Notes under the pieces: generated by a model
The model's input: only the letters and a program-made list of their open reading frames with translations
What the model was told of the DNA's origin: nothing
Database searches by the model: none
Made by a program: the position numbers and the translations under genes
Source of the DNA: Bordetella petrii
GTDB taxonomy: Bacteria; Pseudomonadota; Gammaproteobacteria; Burkholderiales; Burkholderiaceae_B
Direction: 5' to 3'
Length of the DNA stretch: 64,000 bases
Assembly: GCF_017356245.1 (NCBI RefSeq)
Contig: NZ_JAFMZZ010000001.1
Span: forward strand, 1,755,698-1,819,697
Part shown: piece after piece, positions 44,236 to 51,444 of the stretch
Layout of the letters: every line of letters starts with the position of its first letter
Numbering within the stretch: position 1 is the first letter of the stretch

Positions 44236-45495
44236 TCACAAAAACGATGCCCGCGCCTTCAGGCTGGCCGGATCGAAGCCGGCCACCTGCTTGTAGCGGT
44301 GCGAGATGCCTTCCAGCTCTTGCCGGCTGATGACGTCTTCGATGCGCTGGTAGGGGCGGTCGCCCGAGCGCTCATACACTTCGCGCAGGATCGCGTCGGG
44401 CGGGTTGCTGCGGTTGGTGAGCACCACGCGCGTGGTGGCCTCGACCCGCACGCGGTCGTATTCCTGCAGGGCCGCGTTGCCCAGGCCCAGGTGCTTGAGC
44501 CGCCCAGCCAGGAAGCGGGCGTCGATCACCGCCTGGCCCGCGCCGTTCGAGCCGCGCGGCACCATGGGGTGGGCGGCGTCGCCCAGCAGCGTCACGCGTC
44601 CGCGGGTCCAGGTGGGCAGCGGGTCCTGGTCCACCATGGGGTATTCCAGAATCGAGTCGGCGTTGCGGATCAGCGCCGCCACATCCAGCCAGTCGAACTG
44701 CCAGCCGGCGAAGGCCGGGTAGAAGTCTTCCAGGCGGCCGGCGCGGGTCCAGTCGCGCTGGGCCGGCACGGGCGATTCGATTTCCGCCACCCAGTTCACC
44801 AGCTGGTTGCCTTCGGCGTCGATGGCGTCGCGTATCGGGTAGATGACCATCTTGCCGCCGGCCAGCCAGCCCGCGCGCACCATGCTGGCGCCGCTGAGAA
44901 ACGCCGGGTGGCGGGTCACGCCGCGCCACATGTTCACGCCCGAATAGCGCGGCGCGCCCTCGTCGGGATAGAACTGCTTGCGCACGGCCGAATGGATGCC
45001 GTCGCAGCCCACCGCGATGGCGCCGCGCACCGGCGGCAGGGCTTCGCCGGCGCCATTGGCCAGGTGCACGGTGACGCTGTCGGCGTCCTGGTCGACGCGC
45101 ACGCAGCGGCTGTCGGTGACCACGCTGTCGGCGCCCAGGCGTTCGCGCACCGCGGCCAGCAGCGCCATCTGCAGGTCGCCGCGATGGATCGAGTATTGCG
45201 GCCAATCGTAGCCGGCCGCCTTGCCCGCCGGCTCGCTGTAGATGAACTGGCCATGGCGGGTGAAGAAGATGGATTCTTTGGTATGCACGCCCAGGGCGTC
45301 CAACGCCGGCAGCAGCCCCAGCTCGTCCAGTTCGCGGGCGGCGTGTGGCAGCAGGTTGATGCCCACGCCCAGCGGCTGGATCTCGGCCACGGCTTCGAAG
45401 ACGCGGCAGCCGATGCCCGCCTGGTGCAGGCTCAGGGCCAGCACCAGGCCGCCCACGCCGGCCCCGATGATGATGACGTCGGTATCGGTCTTCAT
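44236..45495 (-). CDS. FAD-dependent monooxygenase, PhzS-like
   Basis: 419 residues. VIIIGAGVGGLVLALSLHQAGIGCRVFEA is the FAD-binding N-terminus, YSIHRGDLQMALLAAVRERLG and VGCDGIHSAVRKQF follow, and GDAAHPMVPRGSNGAGQAVIDA closes the FAD site. The pattern, including MWRGVTR and the GVGIN(L)LP segment, is that of PhzS-type flavin monooxygenases. These hydroxylate or oxidatively decarboxylate an aromatic acid. It is directly upstream-linked to the fumarylpyruvate hydrolase gene (3-bp gap). The substrate here is not known; another ring acid that yields gentisate is possible. Confidence 0.8.
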   Translation of the reverse strand: MKTDTDVIIIGAGVGGLVLALSLHQAGIGCRVFEAVAEIQPLGVGINLLPHAARELDELGLLPALDALGVHTKESIFFTRHGQFIYSEPAGKAAGYDWPQYSIHRGDLQMALLAAVRERLGADSVVTDSRCVRVDQDADSVTVHLANGAGEALPPVRGAIAVGCDGIHSAVRKQFYPDEGAPRYSGVNMWRGVTRHPAFLSGASMVRAGWLAGGKMVIYPIRDAIDAEGNQLVNWVAEIESPVPAQRDWTRAGRLEDFYPAFAGWQFDWLDVAALIRNADSILEYPMVDQDPLPTWTRGRVTLLGDAAHPMVPRGSNGAGQAVIDARFLAGRLKHLGLGNAALQEYDRVRVEATTRVVLTNRSNPPDAILREVYERSGDRPYQRIEDVISRQELEGISHRYKQVAGFDPASLKARASFL

Positions 45496-45498
45496 GGG

Positions 45499-46197
45499 TC
45501 AGGCCACCCGCACGCGCAGCGGTTCCAGCCCCTCGACGCCGCCTTCCATCAGGTCGCCCGCCTTGACCGGGCCCACGCCCTCGGGCGTGCCGGTGTAGAT
45601 CAGGTCGCCCGGCTCCAGGCGGAAGTAGTTCGACAGATAGGCGATGGTCTCGGCCACCGACCAGATCAGTTTCGAGGTGTCGCTGCGCTGCCGGTCCTGG
45701 CCGTTGACCTGCAGCCAGATCGCGGCGCGCGACAGGTCGCCCGCGTCGGCCGCGCGGTGCAGCGGCGCGATCGGCGCGCTGTGGTCGAAGGCCTTGCCCA
45801 GTTCCCAGGGGCGGCCCGCTTCGCGCATTTTCATCTGCAGGTCGCGGCGCGTCATGTCCAGGCCCACGGCATAGCCCCAGACGTGGTCCAGCGCCTGTTC
45901 GGCCGGAATGCGGGCGCCGCCCTTGCCTATGGCCGCCACCAGCTCGATTTCGTAGTGATAGTTGGCGGTTTCGGGCGGATACGGGATTTCCAGCGTGGCG
46001 CCGGCTTCGGCCGGCACCACCGCGTCGGCCGGCTTGCAGAAGAAGAAGGGCGGCTCGCGATCGGGGTCGAAGCCCATTTCGCGGGCATGCGCGGCGTAGT
46101 TGCGGCCCACGCAGTAGACGCGGCGCACGGGGTAGTGATCCTGGCTGCCGACAACCGGCACGGCGACCGGGGCGGCGGGGGCAAAGACATAAGACAT
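45499..46197 (-). CDS. Fumarylpyruvate hydrolase, FAH family
   Basis: 232 residues. [16 protein letters not shown] and [12 protein letters not shown] near the N-terminus, [15 protein letters not shown] (metal-binding Glu pair), and the C-terminal [22 protein letters not shown] are diagnostic for the fumarylacetoacetate hydrolase family. In a gentisate pathway it splits fumarylpyruvate into fumarate and pyruvate. The gene lies between the PhzS-like monooxygenase and gentisate dioxygenase, spaced 3 and 36 bp, so all three are likely on one message. Confidence 0.9.
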   Translation of the reverse strand: MSYVFAPAAPVAVPVVGSQDHYPVRRVYCVGRNYAAHAREMGFDPDREPPFFFCKPADAVVPAEAGATLEIPYPPETANYHYEIELVAAIGKGGARIPAEQALDHVWGYAVGLDMTRRDLQMKMREAGRPWELGKAFDHSAPIAPLHRAADAGDLSRAAIWLQVNGQDRQRSDTSKLIWSVAETIAYLSNYFRLEPGDLIYTGTPEGVGPVKAGDLMEGGVEGLEPLRVRVA

Positions 46198-46233
46198 GTA
46201 TGAACCTTGGTTAGAGCGGAATGAACAGGCGGG

Positions 46234-47286
46234 TCAGCCTTCGCGCGACTCGCGCAGCAGGCCCAGGGCGGCTTGCACCGGCCGGTCGGAATAGCTGAAC
46301 AGGGTGGCGTCTTCCAGCGCGCCCAGCTGTACGGGCAGCCACGAGGGCGCCACGAAGATGTCGCGCGGGCCGAACTCGAACTGCTGGTCGCCGATGCGCG
46401 CCGTGCCGCGGCCCTCGACCACGCTGTACACGGTGGAGTCGGTGCTGCGGTAGGTCTTGCCGTGGAATCCGGCCGGCAGGAACTGCATGAAGGTGGCCAT
46501 GGTGGGCATGGGATAGCCGCCGGTGGCCGGGTTGACGTAGCGCAGCTTCACGCCGTCCCAGGCATCCAGCTCGCCGTGGCGGTACAACTGGTCCAGCGCT
46601 TCGCGGCTGCGTTCGTAGGGGTAGTTGAAAATCGGCGACGAGCCGCTGGCCGGCTGGTAGCGCACCGGCGCCATGTTGTGGCCGAAGCGCGCGGTGCTGT
46701 CGCCTTCGGGGCGGCTGACCGGCTGCGTGGCGGCGGGGTAGTTCTCGGCGAAGCCGGCATCCAGGAAGCGCAGCAGCGGGATGTCCAGGCCGTCCAGCCA
46801 GATCACCGGTTCGCCGCCGTCGGCGGCTTCCAGGTTGCCGTGGTCGTGCCAGGTCCAGGACGGCGTGATGATGAAGTCGCCGGGGTGCATGGTGGTGCGC
46901 TCGCCGTTCACGGCGGTATAGGCGCCCTTGCCCTCGACGATGAAGCGCAGCGCCGATTGCGTGTGCCGGTGGCTGGGGGCGATTTCGCCCGGCAGGATCA
47001 GCTGCAGCCCGGCGTACAGGGTCTGGGTGATGCTGGCCTGGCCCGCCAGGCCGGGGTTTTCCAGGATCAGCACGCGGCGCACGGCTTCTTCGGCGCTGAT
47101 CAGCGTGCCGGATTCCAGCACGTCGGCGCGCACGTCGTCGTACTTCCAGAGGGCGGGCAGGCAGCGCGACGCGGGCTGGCGCGGCACCAGGTTGTGCAGC
47201 GATTCCCACAGCGGCGCCATGTGCTTGCGGGCGATGCGGGTGTAATAGGCGGCGCGGGCGTCGGCGGAAGTGGGGCCGTCGGGCAT
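46234..47286 (-). CDS. Gentisate 1,2-dioxygenase
   Basis: 350 residues from ATG 47286, with GGAGACACCC upstream. It is a bicupin. The N-terminal cupin has the iron ligands His106 and His108 in [12 protein letters not shown] and a third histidine in WHDHG (residue 147 or 149). The C-terminal cupin has [33 protein letters not shown]. The enzyme opens the gentisate ring with O2 to maleylpyruvate. It is the first gene of the minus-strand cluster, next to the divergent LysR gene. Confidence 0.93.
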   Translation of the reverse strand: MPDGPTSADARAAYYTRIARKHMAPLWESLHNLVPRQPASRCLPALWKYDDVRADVLESGTLISAEEAVRRVLILENPGLAGQASITQTLYAGLQLILPGEIAPSHRHTQSALRFIVEGKGAYTAVNGERTTMHPGDFIITPSWTWHDHGNLEAADGGEPVIWLDGLDIPLLRFLDAGFAENYPAATQPVSRPEGDSTARFGHNMAPVRYQPASGSSPIFNYPYERSREALDQLYRHGELDAWDGVKLRYVNPATGGYPMPTMATFMQFLPAGFHGKTYRSTDSTVYSVVEGRGTARIGDQQFEFGPRDIFVAPSWLPVQLGALEDATLFSYSDRPVQAALGLLRESREG

Positions 47287-47390
47287 GATGGGTGTCTCCG
47301 GGTTCCGGCCGGCCTGGCGGCCGGCTGCTGACATGTTGTTTTGGCCATTATGAAGCCGCCAGCCATGTCGAAAAAAATGAAATAAACTTA

Positions 47391-47404
47391 TTATTCATAC
47401 ATAA
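47391..47404. promoter_or_regulatory. Candidate LysR-box between gentisate operon and regulator
   Basis: TTAT-N6-ATAA is a perfect dyad containing a T-N11-A arrangement (47392 and 47404). It lies in the AT-rich 138-bp divergent region 47287-47424, 20 bp before the LysR start. The remaining AT-rich part (47370-47390) probably holds the operon promoter. Confidence 0.5.
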
Positions 47405-47424
47405 AACAATATGGCGGGAGACTC

Positions 47425-48354
47425 ATGGACTGGACCCACCGGCTGCGCCTGCGCAACCTGAAAATGCTGCTCAGCCTGGCGCAGACCCGCAATATCAGCC
47501 ATTCGGCGGCCATGCTGAACACCACCCAGCCAGGCCTGTCGAAGTGGCTGAAAGACCTGGAAGAAGACATCGGCCTGCCGCTGTTCGAGCGCCACGCGCG
47601 CGGGCTGCGGCCCACGCCGTACGGCGAGGCCCTGATCGCGCACGCCCAGCGCATCGATGCCCAGCTCGACCGCGCCAGTGGCGACATGGCGGCGCTGCGC
47701 GAGGGCGGCGGCGGGCGGGTGGTGATCGGCGCTTCCGGCGCGTCCGCCTCCGACACCGTGCCGCTGGCGGTGGTGCGCCTGCTCGAACGCATGCCGCAGG
47801 CGCGCGTGAAGCTGGTCGAAGGCACCACCGACCGCCTGCTGGCACAGCTGGCGCAAGGCGACCTGGACATCGTGGTGGGCCGCTATGCGCCCGAGCACCA
47901 CGACCCCGCCGTGCAGTCCGAGGCCCTGTACCTCGAGCCCGTGCACCTGGTGGCGCGTCCGCGCCATCCGCTGCTTGCCAAGGCATCGGTGCAGTGGGCC
48001 GACGTGCAGGCGTACCGCTGGATCCTGTGGCCCAAGGGCACGCCGATCCGCAATGCGCTGGACACGGCGCTCGAGGCGGTGGGGCTGTCGGCGCCGGCCG
48101 ATGCGGTGGAATCCAATTCGGTCACCGTCAATCTCACCCTGATCAATAACAGCGACCTGATCGGCGTGGCCTCGCACCGCGCCGCCCTGCGTTTTTCGCA
48201 CATGAACGCGATGCGCATCGTGCCGTTGCGCCTGTCGGGTTTCGGATCGGTGGCCATGTACTGGCGCCGCGAGACCTTCCTGCCGGCCGCGGTAGAGGCC
48301 GCCATGGCCTGCCTGCGCCAGGCCGTGGCCGACCACGCCCCGGCCAGCCGCTGA
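47425..48354 (+). CDS. LysR family regulator of the gentisate cluster (GbpR/PcaQ-like)
   Basis: 309 residues. The HTH is NISHSAAMLNTTQPGLSKWLKDLEEDIG, whose TTQPGLSKWLKDLE form is common to the GbpR/PcaQ branch that controls aromatic and sugar catabolism. RHARGLRPTPYGEALIAHA ends the wing. The effector domain follows. Being divergent from gentisate dioxygenase, it is the likely activator of that operon and of itself. GGCGGGAGACTC precedes the ATG. Confidence 0.9.
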   Translation: MDWTHRLRLRNLKMLLSLAQTRNISHSAAMLNTTQPGLSKWLKDLEEDIGLPLFERHARGLRPTPYGEALIAHAQRIDAQLDRASGDMAALREGGGGRVVIGASGASASDTVPLAVVRLLERMPQARVKLVEGTTDRLLAQLAQGDLDIVVGRYAPEHHDPAVQSEALYLEPVHLVARPRHPLLAKASVQWADVQAYRWILWPKGTPIRNALDTALEAVGLSAPADAVESNSVTVNLTLINNSDLIGVASHRAALRFSHMNAMRIVPLRLSGFGSVAMYWRRETFLPAAVEAAMACLRQAVADHAPASR

Positions 48355-48360
48355 GTTGCC

Positions 48361-48436
48361 CAGGTGTCCGGCTCCGCAGGAGCCAGACACCGACGTGCGC
48401 CGACGGTACCGTGCCTGACACCTGCGCAGTCAGGCA
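48361..48436. repeat. Palindromic intergenic repeat, copy E (tandem pair)
   Basis: The first unit, GGTGTCCGGCT and AGCCAGACACC (48363-48391), is followed by a second, TGCCTGAC and GTCAGGCA (48412-48436). On the minus strand the first unit has TGGCTC-CT-GCGGAG, one base away from the IS110 target. It lies between the LysR gene and the type VI cassette in the 270-bp gap 48355-48624. Confidence 0.85.
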
Positions 48437-48484
48437 TCTGATGCACTCCGATTCGCTCGGCAGTTGTATGCGTTCGCAAATTCT

Positions 48485-48513
48485 GTAACCGCGCCCCAGG
48501 AGGGCGCGGTTAC
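48485..48513. repeat. 12-bp perfect hairpin upstream of vgrG
   Basis: GTAACCGCGCCC (48485-48496) and GGGCGCGGTTAC (48502-48513) form a perfect 12-bp stem with a 5-nt loop. No T run follows on the plus strand, and TTTGCGAACGC precedes it. It may be a terminator-like structure for the LysR gene or a message-stabilising hairpin. It lies 111 bp before vgrG. Confidence 0.7.
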
Positions 48514-48624
48514 GTTTCGGCGTACTGAAGCATTGCCGTCATCCTGCCTGCCTAGCATCGTCCCCGGGGCCGCCTTGGGCCCGCCGCGCGACCTTGCGCC
48601 GCCTACGGACTACAGACAGCAGAC

Positions 48625-51009
48625 ATGGACAACGTCATTTCGCTTCAACGCCGCACCGTCGTCGCCCGCTCGCCGCTGCCCGACGACATGCTGGCGTTCC
48701 GCGGCATGGTGGGCCATGAGGCCCTGTCGCAGCTGTTCGAGCTGGACATCGACCTGGTGTCGCCGTCGCATTCGCTGGACATGAAGCAGCTGCTGGGCAA
48801 GCCGTTGACACTGGACATCCAGGCCGCCGGCGGCCTGCGCTACCTGAACGGCCACATCACCCGCTGCAAGCTGGCCGGCCGCGAAGGTCCGACCTCGCGC
48901 CTGTACCGCTACCGCGCCACGGTGCGCCCCTGGCTGTGGTACCTGACGCAGACCTCGGACAGCAAGATATTCCAGAACAAGAGCGTGCCCGACGTGATCC
49001 GCGAGGTGCTGGCCGAATACCCCTTCCCGGTGGAATTCAAGCTGGCCGGCAGCTACCGCAACTGGGAATACTGCGTGCAGTACCAGGAGACCGACTTCGC
49101 CTTCATCAGCCGCCTGATGGAGCACGAGGGCATCTATTACTGGTTCCGCCACGGGGCCGGCCAGCATACCCTGGTGCTGACCGACGACGTGACGCAGCAC
49201 GAAAACTGCCCGGGCTACGACACCATCCCGTACTACGGCCCCGACCGCGTGACCGTGCCGCAGCAGGAATACATCTCCAGCTGGGAAATCGCCGAACAGA
49301 TCACGCCGGGGGCGTTCGCCACGTCGGACTACCACTTCAAGACGCCCGGGGCCGACCTGCAGGCGCGCCGCAACAACCCGGGCGGCTACGACCACAGCGA
49401 CCTGGAAATGTACGAATGGCAGGGCGGCTACACCAACCCGGCCGACGCCGAGCGCTACACGCGCATCCGCCTCGAAGAGCTGCAATGCCGGCAAGAGCAG
49501 ATCAACGGCGCCTGCAACGCGCACGGCATGGCGCCCGGCTACCTGTTCACGCTGCGCAACCACCCGCGCCAGGCCGAAAACCGTGAATACCTGATCGTGT
49601 CGGCGCACTACCGCATCCAGGAAGCGGGCGAGGCCAGCGGCCTGGACGCCGCGGTGTTCGACGTGGGCTTCACGGTGCTGCCGTCCGCCACGCCGTTCCG
49701 CGCGCCGCGCGTCACGCCCCTGCCGCACACGCATGGCCCGCAGACGGCGCGCGTGGTGGGCAAGGCGGGCGAGCAGATCTGGACCGACAGCTACGGCCGC
49801 ATCAAGGTGCAGTTCCACTGGGACCGCTACGGCCAGAAGAACGAAAACAGCTCGTGCTGGGTGCGGGTGTCCAGCCCCTGGGCGGGCGGCGGCTTCGGCG
49901 GCATCCAGCTGCCGCGCGTGGACGACGAGGTCATCATCGACTTCATCGGCGGCCATCCCGACCGGCCCATCGTCATCGGCCGGGTCTACAACGCCAGCAA
50001 CATGCCGCCCTGGGAGCTGCCCGGCAACGCCACCCAAAGCGGCTTCCTGAGCCGCTCGCGCGACGGCACGCCGGGCAACGCCAATGCGCTGATGTTCGAA
50101 GACAAGCCGGGCGGCGAGCTGGTATGGCTGCATGCCGAACGCGACCTGACGTCGGAAGTCGAGGGCAACGAGCTGCACAACACCGACGGCACCCGCACCA
50201 CCACCGTCGGTTCGAACGACACCACCATGATCGGCACCCTGGGCGGCGGCAACCGCGACATCACCGTGCACGGCACCGACCGCCTGCAGGTCGACAGCAC
50301 CCGTACGGTCAATGTCGACGGCGCTGAAACGTACACCGTCAAGCAGCAGCGCACGGTGCACGTGACCGACGGCCTGATGAAGGAAGAGTTCGACAAGGGC
50401 CTGAACACCACCGTCGCCGCCAACGGCGAGATCCGCAACATCACCGGGCTGTTCGACGAAACACTCAACGACGGCGAGACGCGCCTGGTGACCGGCACGT
50501 TCGATGAAACGCTGGACGGCAACGTGACCCAGACCATCAAGGGCGGCGGCACGTTTACCGAGACCATCACGGCCAACCACATCCACGACCTGACCGGTAC
50601 CCAGGACTCGACCATTACCGGCGCGGTCACCCATACGGTGAACGGCACCTTCACCAAGACCGTGACCGACCCGCTGACGGTCAATGCCGACACCAGCATG
50701 ACGGTCAATACGCCCAGCTGGACGGTCAGCGGCGCCAAGCAGGCGTTCTGGACCGGCAACCTTGTGCGGGGCACGCCGGCGCGCGCCACCGTGGTGCTGG
50801 CGGCGGCCGACCTGTGGGGGGTGCGGCAGCAGGTGTACGCCGGCATCAACTCGCAGTGGTCCACGGTGAAGCTCGACCTGGCCGCCTTCAAGAACGGCGA
50901 CCAGGGGTTCGAGTTCGGCGGCGCCGCCACGCAGATCAAGGGCATCGGGGTGCAGATCAAGAGCGGGGTGGCCGGCATCATCTCGCGGGTGGCCAATATT
51001 TTCCCATGA
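48625..51009 (+). CDS. vgrG: Type VI secretion tip protein VgrG
   Basis: 794 residues. The gp27-like part spans about 1-370 (MEHEGIYYWFRH, ETDFAFISRL). The gp5-like OB domain follows (SYGRIKVQFHWDRYG, RVSSPWAGGGFGGIQLPRVDDEVIIDFIGG). Threonine/valine-rich beta-helix repeats run to about 700 (TRTTTVGSNDTTMIGTLGG and similar). The last 85 residues, from about 710, do not look like a known VgrG extension and end GVAGIISRVANIFP. VgrG trimers cap the Hcp tube and carry effectors. No core T6SS genes are in the window, so this is an orphan vgrG module. It begins 14 bp upstream of a small membrane protein gene. Confidence 0.93.
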   Translation: MDNVISLQRRTVVARSPLPDDMLAFRGMVGHEALSQLFELDIDLVSPSHSLDMKQLLGKPLTLDIQAAGGLRYLNGHITRCKLAGREGPTSRLYRYRATVRPWLWYLTQTSDSKIFQNKSVPDVIREVLAEYPFPVEFKLAGSYRNWEYCVQYQETDFAFISRLMEHEGIYYWFRHGAGQHTLVLTDDVTQHENCPGYDTIPYYGPDRVTVPQQEYISSWEIAEQITPGAFATSDYHFKTPGADLQARRNNPGGYDHSDLEMYEWQGGYTNPADAERYTRIRLEELQCRQEQINGACNAHGMAPGYLFTLRNHPRQAENREYLIVSAHYRIQEAGEASGLDAAVFDVGFTVLPSATPFRAPRVTPLPHTHGPQTARVVGKAGEQIWTDSYGRIKVQFHWDRYGQKNENSSCWVRVSSPWAGGGFGGIQLPRVDDEVIIDFIGGHPDRPIVIGRVYNASNMPPWELPGNATQSGFLSRSRDGTPGNANALMFEDKPGGELVWLHAERDLTSEVEGNELHNTDGTRTTTVGSNDTTMIGTLGGGNRDITVHGTDRLQVDSTRTVNVDGAETYTVKQQRTVHVTDGLMKEEFDKGLNTTVAANGEIRNITGLFDETLNDGETRLVTGTFDETLDGNVTQTIKGGGTFTETITANHIHDLTGTQDSTITGAVTHTVNGTFTKTVTDPLTVNADTSMTVNTPSWTVSGAKQAFWTGNLVRGTPARATVVLAAADLWGVRQQVYAGINSQWSTVKLDLAAFKNGDQGFEFGGAATQIKGIGVQIKSGVAGIISRVANIFP

Positions 51010-51022
51010 CGAGGCGGGCGCA

Positions 51023-51430
51023 ATGAGCAATGTGGGGTGGTGGCTGGCCGGGACAATCGCCACCGTGGTGTTCATCGGCTTTGTGGCGATGATCGTGCGC
51101 GAAAACGCGCGGCCCTTCGAGCAAGAGCGCAAACTGGCCGCCCAGCTGGCGCAGACAGGGCAGCCCGCCGCGGCCACGGTGCTGGCGCTGGAACGCCAGC
51201 CGGGCGGCCGGCCGTTCGCCCTGCCTGTGAAGCTGAGCCTGCGCTTCGCCGACGCCGACGGCCGCGAACAAGAGGCCGACCTGCAGATGTACATCGACCG
51301 CGAGTTGCTGGCGGGCTTCATGCCCGGGCAGACCGTGCACGTGCGCTACGACCGGCAGCACCCGGCCCGCATCGCGGTGGACCGGCAGCTGACGCCCACG
51401 GAAGTGCCCGCCGCCTGGCGCGGCAAGTAG
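51023..51430 (+). CDS. Small membrane protein, DUF3592-like
   Basis: 135 residues. One N-terminal membrane helix (WWLAGTIATVVFIGFVAMIV, residues 6-25) is followed by a soluble beta-rich domain (AAATVLALERQPGG ... GQTVHVRYDRQHPARIAVD), a pattern like DUF3592 domains. The domain probably faces the periplasm. Such proteins are often found in T6SS vgrG islands, but the role is not known. It lies 14 bp after vgrG and 14 bp before the DUF2169 gene, so it belongs to the same operon. Confidence 0.75.
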   Translation: MSNVGWWLAGTIATVVFIGFVAMIVRENARPFEQERKLAAQLAQTGQPAAATVLALERQPGGRPFALPVKLSLRFADADGREQEADLQMYIDRELLAGFMPGQTVHVRYDRQHPARIAVDRQLTPTEVPAAWRGK

Positions 51431-51444
51431 CCGCGCCGCTCGAT

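Noticed and set aside
48610..51321. 903-codon minus-strand frame opposite vgrG
   Set aside because: Valine/His/Gly-rich translation of the complementary strand of vgrG; no domain or ribosome-binding site.
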